Assembly (NCBI GenBank): GCA_019689635.1
Contig: JADGHB010000023.1
Span: forward strand, 1 to 40,003
From: Nevskia sp.
GTDB lineage: Bacteria > Pseudomonadota > Gammaproteobacteria > Nevskiales > Nevskiaceae
DNA: 40,003 nt
Reading direction: 5' to 3'
Made by a program: the position numbers and the translations under genes. Of this stretch, positions 1 through 7,825 are shown in pieces (the first letter of the stretch is position 1; each line of letters begins with the position of its first letter). Below the pieces are notes generated by a model. The model was given only the letters and a program-made list of their open reading frames with translations. It searched no databases and had not been told where the DNA came from.

Positions 1-52
1 AGACATTGGCGAAGCGGAGAAACGACGTGGCGCGGCGAGCAGCGTGGAGGGC

Positions 53-71
53 CCCATTGCGAAGCAATGGG
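53..71. repeat. Perfect 8-bp stem-loop upstream of pth
   Basis: The arms cccattgc (53-60) and gcaatggg (64-71) are perfectly complementary around a GAA loop. No T-tract follows, so an intrinsic terminator is not clearly supported. It could end the preceding transcript, whose gene lies outside the window, or be a dispersed intergenic repeat. The rest of bases 1-134 holds no gene I recognise; one frame is open from base 1 to a TAG at 76-78 and could be the tail of an upstream gene. Confidence 0.45.
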
Positions 72-134
72 ATCCTAGCGTCGCGAGACCGCGCCCACGG
101 CTAGTCTTCCAGCGGGCGCGCTTCAGGAGAGCGG

Positions 135-719
135 ATGAAAAACGTGCCGCTACGCGCCGTGGTCGGGCTCGGCAACCCGGGGCCGGAGCACGAGCGCACG
201 CGCCACAACGCCGGTTTCTGGTTCGTCGACCGGCTGGCGGCCGATGCCGGCGCGGAATTCCGCGCCGAGCCCAAGTTCCGCGGCGGGCTGGCGCGCGCGC
301 GCCGCGCGGGGCACGAGCTGCTGTTGCTGAAGCCTTCGACCTACATGAACGCCAGCGGCGAGGCGGTGCAGGCGCTCGCTGCGTTCTACAAGCTCGCACC
401 GGGCGAGATCCTGATCGTCCACGACGAACTCGATCTGCCGCCCGGCACGGCGCGCCTCAAACGCGGTGGCGGCCACGGTGGCCATAACGGCTTGCGCAGC
501 CTGCATCAACATCTGGGCCCCGACTACCTGCGTCTGCGCATCGGCATCGGCCATCCCGGCCACAAGGACCGGGTGCTGGCCTACGTGCTGGGCCGGCCGA
601 GCGCCGAGGACCGGCGCGCCATCGACGAGGCCATCGCCCGCGCCGAGGAAGCGCTCGATTGCCTGTTGACGCAGGGCTGGGACAAAGCGACGCAGTGGCT
701 GCACACCGAGGATCGCTGA
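135..719 (+). CDS. pth: Peptidyl-tRNA hydrolase (Pth)
   Basis: Cytosolic enzyme that cleaves the ester bond of peptidyl-tRNAs released by stalled ribosomes, recycling tRNA. The 194-residue length is normal for the family. The signature GLGNPG (11-16, with Asn14), the catalytic His24 in RHNAGFWFVD, Asn72 in STYMN and His96-Asp97 in VHDELDLP are all present, as is the Gly/His-rich loop GGGHGGHNGLRS. An AGGAGAG ribosome binding site lies just before the ATG. In many gammaproteobacteria pth is followed directly by ychF; here serA and an opposite-strand peptidase lie between them. Confidence 0.97.
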   Translation: MKNVPLRAVVGLGNPGPEHERTRHNAGFWFVDRLAADAGAEFRAEPKFRGGLARARRAGHELLLLKPSTYMNASGEAVQALAAFYKLAPGEILIVHDELDLPPGTARLKRGGGHGGHNGLRSLHQHLGPDYLRLRIGIGHPGHKDRVLAYVLGRPSAEDRRAIDEAIARAEEALDCLLTQGWDKATQWLHTEDR

Positions 720-752
720 ACCCCCAATCTCGCGCGGCGTGCGCGGCGCGTT

Positions 753-758
753 TATAGT
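753..758 (+). promoter_or_regulatory. Candidate -10 element for serA
   Basis: TATAGT, an AT-rich island in GC-rich surroundings, ends 24 bases before the serA start. No convincing -35 hexamer is visible. Inferred from position and composition only. Confidence 0.3.
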
Positions 759-782
759 TGCGCCCCCACCCGCCCGCACGCC

Positions 783-2018
783 ATGAACAAAACCTCGTTT
801 CCCAAGCAAGAACTCAAGGTGCTGCTGCTGGAAGGCGTCAGCCAGACCGCAGTCGAGAGCTTCCGCAACGCCGGCTACACCAACCTCGAGTACCACGAAA
901 AATCGCTGCCCGAAGACCGCCTGGCCCAGGCGCTGGCCCAGGCGCACATCGTCGGCATCCGCAGCCGCACCCAGCTCAGCGGCGCGCTGATCGAACAGTC
1001 GCGGCGCCTGTTCGCGATCGGCTGCTTCTGCATCGGCACCAACCAGGTGGACCTGGACGCGGCGGAGGCGCGCGGCATCCCGGTGTTCAACGCGCCCTAC
1101 TCCAACACCCGCAGCGTGGCCGAGCTGGTGATCGCCGAGGCGATCCTGCTGATGCGGCGCATCCCGGAAAAGAACATGCTCTGCCATCGCGGCGGCTGGG
1201 CCAAATCCGCCGCGGGCAGCTATGAAGTGCGCGGCAAGACCCTGGGCATCGTCGGTTACGGCCACATCGGCACCCAGGTCGGCGTGCTGGCCGAGAGCCT
1301 GGGCATGCGCGTGCTATTCCACGACATCGAAACCAAGCTCGCGCTGGGCAACGCCGCGCCGACGGCGAACCTCGGCGAGCTGCTGGAACGCGCCGACATC
1401 GTCACGCTGCACGTCCCGGAAACCGCGCAGACCCGGAATCTGATCGGCGCCGCCGAGCTGGCGCGGATGAAGCCGGGCGCGGTGCTGATCAACGCCTCGC
1501 GCGGCACGGTGGTGGATCTCGAGGCGCTGGCCGAAGCGCTCAAGCGCGGACAGCTCGCCGGCGCGGCGATCGACGTGTTTCCGCGCGAACCCAAAGCCAA
1601 CGACGAGAAGTTCGTCTCGCCGCTGATCGGTCTGGACAACGTGATCCTCACGCCGCACATCGGCGGCAGCACGCTGGAGGCGCAGGAGAACATCGGCCTG
1701 GAAGTCGCGGCCAAGCTGATCCGCTACAGCGACAACGGCTCCACGCTTTCCGCGGTGAACTTTCCCGAAGTCTCGCTGCCCGAGCACCGCGGCAGCCGGC
1801 GCCTGCTGCACATCCACCAGAACGTGCCCGGCGTGTTGTCGCGCGTCAACGAGGTGTTCTCGCAGGCGGCGGTCAACATCGACGCGCAGTACTTGCAGAC
1901 CAGCGCGCGCATCGGCTATGTGGTCATCGACATCGCCGCCGCCGAGGCGCAAGCCGAAGCGCTGAAGGAAAAACTGGCGGCGATTCCCGGCACGCTACGC
2001 ACGCGGCTGCTCTACTGA
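783..2018 (+). CDS. serA: D-3-phosphoglycerate dehydrogenase
   Basis: First step of serine biosynthesis: NAD-dependent oxidation of 3-phosphoglycerate to 3-phosphohydroxypyruvate. At 411 residues it matches the short E. coli-type SerA. Visible are the Rossmann motif GYGHIG (158-163) followed by Asp181 at the end of the next strand, the catalytic Arg in NASRG, the Glu in FPREP, the His in LTPHIGGST, and a C-terminal ACT domain (about 340-411, containing NVPGVLSRVNEVFS) that in this family mediates serine feedback inhibition. It reads alone; its stop overlaps the tail of the convergent M28 peptidase gene by 7 bases. Confidence 0.96.
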   Translation: MNKTSFPKQELKVLLLEGVSQTAVESFRNAGYTNLEYHEKSLPEDRLAQALAQAHIVGIRSRTQLSGALIEQSRRLFAIGCFCIGTNQVDLDAAEARGIPVFNAPYSNTRSVAELVIAEAILLMRRIPEKNMLCHRGGWAKSAAGSYEVRGKTLGIVGYGHIGTQVGVLAESLGMRVLFHDIETKLALGNAAPTANLGELLERADIVTLHVPETAQTRNLIGAAELARMKPGAVLINASRGTVVDLEALAEALKRGQLAGAAIDVFPREPKANDEKFVSPLIGLDNVILTPHIGGSTLEAQENIGLEVAAKLIRYSDNGSTLSAVNFPEVSLPEHRGSRRLLHIHQNVPGVLSRVNEVFSQAAVNIDAQYLQTSARIGYVVIDIAAAEAQAEALKEKLAAIPGTLRTRLLY

Positions 2019-3394
2019 ACAGGCGGCGCACGGAAAGCGCCGATGGGGCCCGGAAACTCCACGGGACTCTCGAAGCCGTCCTTGGACACCGCGGAAACGC
2101 CGAAGTCGTGATCGTCGATGACGATGTCCTTGAGCGTCAACTCGTGCGTGTTTCCGGCCCAGCGCGAGTGCGTCCATTCCGGCGCGGCGGTGTCGCGCCA
2201 CCACACGCGATAACCGGCGAGGTCCGCCGCCGCGCCGTCGGCGAGCGGTTGCCAGGACAAGCGGGTGTCCGGCGTCACGGCGCCGGAAATCTTCACGTCC
2301 TCGGGGGGCGGCGGCGCCCAGGCCAGCGCCGCGGCGGCGAGCAGGTTGGTCGCGGCGACTTTGGCCAGGTATTCGAAGTCCACGTGATCGAGCGTGTCGC
2401 CGTAGACCACGCCGTTTTCGACGCGCACGTCCTGATGCTGGCGGCGGTAATCCTCGGCGCTCTCGCGGAAGCACACCGCCGGCATGCCCAGCGCGTTGAA
2501 TGCCTCGTGGTCGCCGCCGCGGTGGTCACGGTCCACCCGGTACACCAGATCGACGCGCCAGTTCGGCAGCCAGCGTTCGGCGCTGCGCTTGACGTAACGC
2601 GCCAGGTTGCGCGATGGGCTGTCGTTTTCTCCGCCTGCGTCGCGGCGCAGCCGCGCCTGGGCCGCGGTCTCGGTCTCGCGTGTGGCCTCGGAGAACAGGC
2701 GTACGCGGGTGTTGTCGAGCACGCCGTTTTCGCCGCGCGGACTGCCGACGATGTCGTTGTTGAGATCGCCTTCCACGAACCAGCCCTGCTGTTGCGCGTA
2801 ACGGGCCAGGATCTTGCCGCCGTAGAGCCCCTGCTCCTCGCCCGACAGCACGCCGTAAACGAGGGTGGCGCGGAACTGGTAGCGGCTGAGCACGCGCGCG
2901 GCCTCCAGCACCAGCGCCACGCCGGAACCGTCGTCGTCGGCGCCAGGGGCGTCGTGCGTGGCGTCCATCACGTCGCTCACGCGGCTGTCGAGATGCGCGC
3001 TGAGCACGATCACGCGCTGCGGATCGGCGACGCCCTTCTGGACCGCCACCACGTCCACGATCTCGGTTGGCTGCGGAACGCGCGGACCGGTGACGGTGTC
3101 GCTCGGCGTGACCAGGCTCAGGCACCCGCCGCAGTCCCTGGAGATCGCCTCGAAACGCGCGCGCACCCAGCGCCGCGCCGCGCCGATGCCGCGCGTGTCC
3201 GAGCGCGTGTCGGACAGCGTGTGGCGCGTGCCGAAGGCCACCAGTTGCGCGACCGTGGCCTGCAATTGCGTGGGGCTGACCGCGGCCGCGATCTCGCCGA
3301 GCACCGGCGTATCCGCGGGCGGCGGCGCATCGCCGGCCTGGGCCGCTGCGCCGATCAGCGTGCCGACGCCCACCACCCAGGCCTTCCATCCCAT
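2012..3394 (-). CDS. Secreted M28-family metallopeptidase with C-terminal Fn3-like domain
   Basis: Predicted exported zinc aminopeptidase/carboxypeptidase of the M28 family. I chose the ATG at 3394 (460 residues) rather than 3433 because GGGAG lies 7 bases before it and the product then begins with a clean signal peptide (hydrophobic stretch, cleavage near AQAGDAP). The two-zinc ligand set is complete in order: His134 in SAHLDS, Asp in GADDDGSG (153-155), Glu186-Glu187 in SGEEQGL, Asp214 in LNNDIVG and His337 in LDHVDF. Residues about 360-455 look like a fibronectin type III module (RLSWQP, GYRVWWRD). Substrate unknown; probably periplasmic or secreted protein turnover. Divergent from ychF. 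Confidence 0.88.
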   Translation of the reverse strand: MGWKAWVVGVGTLIGAAAQAGDAPPPADTPVLGEIAAAVSPTQLQATVAQLVAFGTRHTLSDTRSDTRGIGAARRWVRARFEAISRDCGGCLSLVTPSDTVTGPRVPQPTEIVDVVAVQKGVADPQRVIVLSAHLDSRVSDVMDATHDAPGADDDGSGVALVLEAARVLSRYQFRATLVYGVLSGEEQGLYGGKILARYAQQQGWFVEGDLNNDIVGSPRGENGVLDNTRVRLFSEATRETETAAQARLRRDAGGENDSPSRNLARYVKRSAERWLPNWRVDLVYRVDRDHRGGDHEAFNALGMPAVCFRESAEDYRRQHQDVRVENGVVYGDTLDHVDFEYLAKVAATNLLAAAALAWAPPPPEDVKISGAVTPDTRLSWQPLADGAAADLAGYRVWWRDTAAPEWTHSRWAGNTHELTLKDIVIDDHDFGVSAVSKDGFESPVEFPGPIGAFRAPPVQ

Positions 3395-3458
3395 CGCGGC
3401 GCTCCCGTTGTGGCCGAAGCTTTCGCTTTCCACATTATGCGGTCTAGGTTGGCCGGGC

Positions 3459-3464
3459 TAAACT
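3459..3464 (+). promoter_or_regulatory. Candidate -10 element for ychF
   Basis: TAAACT, preceded by GGGC, lies 37 bases before the ychF start in the divergent M28/ychF gap. No clear -35. Positional inference only. Confidence 0.3.
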
Positions 3465-3501
3465 ACGCGCCCTTTCCGAGCCAAGCAGCGAGCGACCCGT
3501 C

Positions 3502-4593
3502 ATGGGCGTGAAGTGCGGTATCGTGGGCCTGCCCAACGTCGGCAAATCGACGCTGTTCAACGCGTTGACTCAGGCACGCATCCCGGCGGAGAACTACCCC
3601 TTCTGCACCATCGACCCCAACGTGGGCGTCGTGCCGGTCCCCGACCCGCGGCTGGAGCGACTCGCCGCCATCGCCAAGCCGCAGAAAATCGTGCCCGCGG
3701 TGGTGGAATTCGTGGACATCGCCGGTCTCGTGGCCGGCGCCAGCCAGGGCGAGGGTCTGGGCAACAAGTTCCTCGCGCACATCCGCGAGACCGACGCCAT
3801 CGCCCACGTGGTGCGCTGTTTCGACGATCCTGACGTGGTCCACGTCGCCGGCGGCGTCGATCCGCTGCGCGACATCGAGGTCATCAACACCGAACTGGCG
3901 CTGGCCGACCTGGAAACCCTGGCCAAGGCCGCCGAGCGTCTCGCCAGGCAGGTGCGCGCCGGCGACAAGGCCGCCGCGGCGCGCGCGCAGCTGATCGAAC
4001 GCGTGCAGGCGCATCTGGATCGCGGCGCAGCCCTGCGCGGCCTGGAACTCGACACCGAGGAGCGCGCAGCGCTGCGCGAGCTGCACCTGCTCACGCTCAA
4101 GCCGGTGTTGTACGTCGCCAACGTGGACGAGCGCGGCTTGCAGGGCAACGCCCATGTCGAGCGCGTGCGGGCGCATGCGGCGCGGGAAAACTCGCAAGCC
4201 GTGGTGGTCTGCGCCGCCATCGAAGCCGAGATCGCCCAGCTCGACGCAGCCGACCGCGGCGCCTTCCTCGCCGACCTCGGCCTCGAAGAGCCGGGCCTTA
4301 ACCGCGTGATCCGCAGCGCCTACCAGCTACTCGGGCTCCAGACCTTCTTCACCGCCGGCCCGCAGGAAGTCCGCGCCTGGACGATCAAACGCGGCGCGAC
4401 CGCGCCCCAGGCCGCGGGCGCGATCCACTCCGACTTCGAGCGCGGCTTCATCCGCGCCGAAGTGATTTCCTACGAAGACTATCTCGAGTTCGGCGGCGAG
4501 CACGGCGCGCGCGAAGCCGGCCGCCTGCGCCTGGAAGGCAAGGACTACGTGGTGCAGGAAGGCGATGTCATGCACTTCCGTTTCAACGTCTGA
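3502..4593 (+). CDS. ychF: Ribosome-associated ATPase/GTPase YchF
   Basis: Universally conserved Obg-family P-loop NTPase (OLA1/YchF) that binds ribosomes and is linked to stress responses; family members prefer ATP. The 363-residue length is standard. Walker [10 protein letters not shown] (9-17), the switch [12 protein letters not shown], and NVDE in place of the usual NKxD specificity motif (the hallmark of YchF) are visible. The C-terminal TGS-like domain contains [13 protein letters not shown] and ends DVMHFRFNV, as is typical. A separate promoter is likely because the upstream gene is divergent. Confidence 0.97.
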   Translation: MGVKCGIVGLPNVGKSTLFNALTQARIPAENYPFCTIDPNVGVVPVPDPRLERLAAIAKPQKIVPAVVEFVDIAGLVAGASQGEGLGNKFLAHIRETDAIAHVVRCFDDPDVVHVAGGVDPLRDIEVINTELALADLETLAKAAERLARQVRAGDKAAAARAQLIERVQAHLDRGAALRGLELDTEERAALRELHLLTLKPVLYVANVDERGLQGNAHVERVRAHAARENSQAVVVCAAIEAEIAQLDAADRGAFLADLGLEEPGLNRVIRSAYQLLGLQTFFTAGPQEVRAWTIKRGATAPQAAGAIHSDFERGFIRAEVISYEDYLEFGGEHGAREAGRLRLEGKDYVVQEGDVMHFRFNV

Positions 4594-4637
4594 GAGAATC
4601 CGCCACGGCGCGGATTCCGTTTCAAAGGAGGAAGACC

Positions 4638-4997
4638 ATGGACGCAGCCCGCAGCTACACCGGCTCCTGCCACTGCGGCAAAGTCCGCTTCGAGGCCACC
4701 CTGGACCTCACGCGCGTCATGAGCTGCAACTGTTCGATCTGCTCGCGCCTGGGCTATGTCCTGAGCTTCATCCCCGCCGCGCAGTTCAAGCTGCTGGCGG
4801 GCGAGGACGCGCTGAGCGACTACCAGTTCAACCAAAAGCGCATTCACCATCTGTTCTGCGCCACCTGCGGCGTCCATCCCTTCGCGCGCGGCACGGGGCC
4901 GGACGGCAAGGAAACCGTGGCGGTCAACCTGCGCTGCCTGGAGGGCGTGGATCTCGAGGCGCTGACGCCGCAGAAATTCGACGGCAAGCGCCTGTGA
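4638..4997 (+). CDS. GFA/CENP-V-type zinc-binding protein (glutathione-dependent formaldehyde-activating family)
   Basis: Small cytosolic zinc protein of 119 residues. The characteristic cysteines are present: CHC (11-13), CNCSIC (30-35) and CATC (74-77), which in the family bind two zinc ions. A strong AAAGGAGGA ribosome binding site precedes the ATG. Some family members have been linked to glutathione and formaldehyde, but most have no proven reaction, so I do not assign one. It lies 44 bases after ychF on the same strand and could be cotranscribed; it converges with the ferritin-like gene. Confidence 0.88.
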   Translation: MDAARSYTGSCHCGKVRFEATLDLTRVMSCNCSICSRLGYVLSFIPAAQFKLLAGEDALSDYQFNQKRIHHLFCATCGVHPFARGTGPDGKETVAVNLRCLEGVDLEALTPQKFDGKRL

Positions 4998-5006
4998 CGT
5001 GCCGAG

Positions 5007-5900
5007 CTAAGGGCGCTTGAGAAAGCGCAGCGCCAGACGCGCGAAATACGGCACGACGTTCGGGCGCAGCAGGCGGGCATCGTAGCCCGCCATGCGGCGG
5101 TCGTTCTCGGCGAGGCAGATCTCCAGCAGTTGGCGCGGCGTGATGTCGATGCCGAGCTGTTGCGCGCCGGTGGCGGTGAAGTTGGCGTCCTGCATCTCGC
5201 CTTTGCGGTCCAAGCCGCGGGCGATGCCGATGCGCTCCCAGATCAGGAAAGCCCACACCGCCAGGGTCTTGGCGAAAAACCACGGCCGGCGCCACCAGGG
5301 CATGGTGCGCCGGTACCAGGCCGCCCAGTTGACGAAGAACAGGATGTGGCGGCCTTCCTCCTGCATCACCGGTTCGAAGGTTTCCACCAGTTCGGGCGGG
5401 AAATATCCCGAACGCTTGGCGACTTCGAACAAGCCGAAGGCGAAAAAGCTGTCGATACACTCCGAATAGCCGGTGACCAGCCAAGCCCACTCGGGGTCGC
5501 GGGGTTTTTCATAGGCCGGCTCCGGCGCCAGGCGGATGCCGTAGGCCTCGACCAGCTTGGACAGCACCACCTTGTGTCGCGCCTCTTCGGCGCCGTCCAG
5601 GTCCAGCGCCTGGCGCAGCAGCGGATCGGTGACGGACTCGGCGAAGCTCTGCACGCGGATGGACGCGCGTCCCTCGGTCTGCACCGCGATGTCCCAGATC
5701 GGCAGCGAGGTCACGCGCGCCAAGGCCTCGGGCGACAGTCGTGGCCACTGGATCACGGCGGGTTTGTAGGGATTGTGCGTCTCCAGCAGCATGCGGCAGA
5801 ACGCGCGTTTGTGCGCCTCGCTGCCGGGCGCGATGCGGCCCGGTTCGGGAGCGCGCCAGTGGCGCATGGCGTAGTCGGCGGCGGCGAGAGTTTCGGACAT
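5007..5900 (-). CDS. Ferritin-like di-iron protein of unknown function, last gene of the hopanoid operon
   Basis: Predicted four-helix ferritin-like protein of 297 residues. The candidate di-iron ligands are complete and ordered as in carboxylate-bridged di-iron enzymes: Glu76, Glu106-x-x-His109, Glu147 and Glu182-x-x-His185. Aromatic stretches around 190-225 (FFVNWAAWYRR, WWRRPWFFAKTLAVWAFLIW) suggest membrane contact. It follows hpnL with a 33-base gap on the same strand, so it may be cotranscribed with hpnIJKL, though a TATAAT hexamer in the gap allows a separate start. No good Shine-Dalgarno is visible. The di-iron site suggests an oxygenase, oxidase or desaturase acting on a lipid, but the substrate is unknown; link to hopanoids is inferred from position. 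Confidence 0.75.
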   Translation of the reverse strand: MSETLAAADYAMRHWRAPEPGRIAPGSEAHKRAFCRMLLETHNPYKPAVIQWPRLSPEALARVTSLPIWDIAVQTEGRASIRVQSFAESVTDPLLRQALDLDGAEEARHKVVLSKLVEAYGIRLAPEPAYEKPRDPEWAWLVTGYSECIDSFFAFGLFEVAKRSGYFPPELVETFEPVMQEEGRHILFFVNWAAWYRRTMPWWRRPWFFAKTLAVWAFLIWERIGIARGLDRKGEMQDANFTATGAQQLGIDITPRQLLEICLAENDRRMAGYDARLLRPNVVPYFARLALRFLKRP

Positions 5901-5932
5901 CGAAAGCGGCGCGATGGCGGGTATCCCAACGA

Positions 5933-5938
5933 ATTATA
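5933..5938 (-). promoter_or_regulatory. Candidate -10 element for the ferritin-like gene
   Basis: A perfect TATAAT on the minus strand overlaps the hpnL stop codon and ends 32 bases before the ferritin-like start. No consensus -35 is visible, so this is only suggestive of an internal promoter. Confidence 0.35.
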
Positions 5939-6962
5939 AATCGCGTTGTTTGGCCCCCGCAGCGGCGCCGCGCGCGCGCAGCCGCAGACCGAGCCGCCGG
6001 GCTTCCAGCCATTGCCAGGACAGCAGGAACGGCACGCCGTAGCCGATCTCGCGCACGCGCTTGGCCAGCGACAGCGCGATGGAGGCATCCGCCGGCAGCC
6101 CGATCAGATTTCCGAACAGTACCAGCCCCGCTTCCTGGACGCCGACGCCGGCCGGCACGAAGAACGCGAAATTGCGCAGCGCCAGGCTCAGGCTTTCCAC
6201 CGTCACCGCCTGCCAGGCACCGACCGGATGGCCGAGCAGACGCAGGGCCAGCCAGGTCTCGAAGCTGCCGGCGACCATGCCGGCGAGCTGCCAGAACAGC
6301 GCCGCCCACAGCCGCGCCTGGCGCCGGTACATGGCGCGGATCTCGGCGTCGAGCGCGGCGGCGTTGACGAACAGCGCGGCGAGCTTGTGATCGTCGCCCA
6401 GCAGCTTGAGCAGAAAACGCTCGATGCGCGCGAACAGATCTCCGTAACGCAGCAGCGCGTACAGCGCCAGCGGCACCGGAAGGCTGACGAGGAGCCCCCA
6501 CCACAGTGCATCGGATAATTCGCTGCGACTCAGCAGCGTGACCAGCAACACCAGGCCCAGCGCGGTGAACAGGTACTGGTTGATCAGCGTCAGCAACACT
6601 TCCAGGATCACGCTGGCGGTGACCGCGGTACCGGGCAAGGGCCGCAGCAAGGCCAGCCGGATGCCCACGATCTCGCCGCCGATGCTGGCCACCGGCAGCA
6701 GGCGGTTGACCGCCTCGCGCACGCTGGCGATCCAGAACAGGAAGGGCCGCGTGGCGCTGCGCGCGCCGTCGCGCGGTGCCAGCAGCGCGCGCCAGCCCTC
6801 GGCATCGAGCGCGATGGGCAGCCCATGAAACGGAACGAGCCACAAAAGACCCCAGCCGGCGGTCGCCAGCGACTGGCCGATCGCGGCCCAACCCTGATGG
6901 ACGATCAATGCGATCGCCAGCGCCAGGCCCAGCAGACCGGCGATCAAGCTCAAGCGTTTCAT
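5934..6962 (-). CDS. hpnL: HpnL, hopanoid-associated integral membrane protein (UPF0104/LPG-synthase TM family)
   Basis: Polytopic inner-membrane protein of 342 residues, related to the transmembrane domain of lysylphosphatidylglycerol synthases (UPF0104) and to the hopanoid-associated HpnL subfamily. Several hydrophobic helices are visible, starting with LSLIAGLLGLALAIALIV, and the family pattern around NRLLPVASIGGEIVGIRLAL and FFVPAGVGVQEAGLVLFGNL is clear. I start at ATG 6962 because it overlaps the hpnK stop as ATGA (6959-6962), implying translational coupling; the upstream extension lies wholly inside hpnK. Its biochemical role is not established in the family; a role in lipid or hopanoid handling is inferred. 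Confidence 0.87.
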   Translation of the reverse strand: MKRLSLIAGLLGLALAIALIVHQGWAAIGQSLATAGWGLLWLVPFHGLPIALDAEGWRALLAPRDGARSATRPFLFWIASVREAVNRLLPVASIGGEIVGIRLALLRPLPGTAVTASVILEVLLTLINQYLFTALGLVLLVTLLSRSELSDALWWGLLVSLPVPLALYALLRYGDLFARIERFLLKLLGDDHKLAALFVNAAALDAEIRAMYRRQARLWAALFWQLAGMVAGSFETWLALRLLGHPVGAWQAVTVESLSLALRNFAFFVPAGVGVQEAGLVLFGNLIGLPADASIALSLAKRVREIGYGVPFLLSWQWLEARRLGLRLRARGAAAGAKQRDL

Positions 6963-7825
6963 GCGCTCGCACCCGCTGGCGGCAAAAGATCGGAGAAGCC
7001 GCCCGTCGGCAGGCACAGTTCGGCCAGTCGCGCGCGCACGCGCGGCGAACACAAGGCGGCCAACTCGTCCCGGTGCCGATAGGTGCGCATGGAAGCGGTC
7101 AAGCCGTCGCGCGTGGCGGGATGGCAGTAGATCTCAGACACGCCGGGCGGCGGACGTTCCAGCGCGGCGAGCATGGCTGCCTCGTCCATGGCGCCGCTGC
7201 GCGCCAGGCCGAAGACGAAATCGTTGTGCGCGATACCCGCGCGCTCGAGCCGCCGGCGCATGAGCGCGATCCAGGGCGCAAGCCAGACCGGCATGCCCGG
7301 CTCCGCCGGCAGCCGCACCGCGTGCATGCCGAACGCGCGGCCGATCTCCAGGATCAGGGACAGCACCGTCGGATGCAGATGGAAATGCTTGTGCGCGTTG
7401 ACGTGGTCGAGCCTCAAGCCCGTGGCGGCGAAGGCCTCGAACTGCGCGCGGATCTCGGCGGCAAGCTGACGCCGCACGCGCGGCACGAAAAAGAAACGGA
7501 CTCCGTCGCGCGCCATGGCGCTGCCGAAGCGGCCGTTCTGGTCCGCGAGATCAGGGATGCGCGAGTGCGGCAGAACCGCCGGACCGTCGGCAAGCACCAG
7601 ATGCAAGCCCACGCGCAGCCGGCGCAGCCGCCGGGCACGCGCCACGGCATCCGCCGCGGCGGGCGCCGCCACCATCAGGCTGGCGGCGGTGAGCACGCCC
7701 TCGCGGTGCGCGCATTCCACCGCCTCGTTCACCGCCACATCGAGACCGAAGTCGTCGGCGGTGAAGATCAGGCCACGCTTTTCCCGAAGCCCGGATCCCC
7801 GGCCCCGAGTTCCGGCCAAACTCAA
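6959..7825 (-). CDS. hpnK: HpnK, hopanoid N-acetylglucosamine deacetylase (YdjC-like)
   Basis: Carbohydrate deacetylase of the YdjC/ChbG family, hopanoid subtype. In known systems HpnK removes the acetyl group from bacteriohopanetetrol-N-acetylglucosamine to give BHT-glucosamine. Motifs seen are TADDFG near the N-terminus (metal-binding Asp pair), VGLHLVL, and HVNAHKHFHLHP (metal-binding histidines). No ATG fits: the frame begins at TTG 7825, overlapping the hpnJ stop as TTGA, with a second TTG at 7819 that has better spacing (7 bases) from GAGG. Either gives about 286-288 residues. Flanked by hpnJ and hpnL with coupled overlaps. Confidence 0.92.
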   Translation of the reverse strand: MSLAGTRGRGSGLREKRGLIFTADDFGLDVAVNEAVECAHREGVLTAASLMVAAPAAADAVARARRLRRLRVGLHLVLADGPAVLPHSRIPDLADQNGRFGSAMARDGVRFFFVPRVRRQLAAEIRAQFEAFAATGLRLDHVNAHKHFHLHPTVLSLILEIGRAFGMHAVRLPAEPGMPVWLAPWIALMRRRLERAGIAHNDFVFGLARSGAMDEAAMLAALERPPPGVSEIYCHPATRDGLTASMRTYRHRDELAALCSPRVRARLAELCLPTGGFSDLLPPAGASA

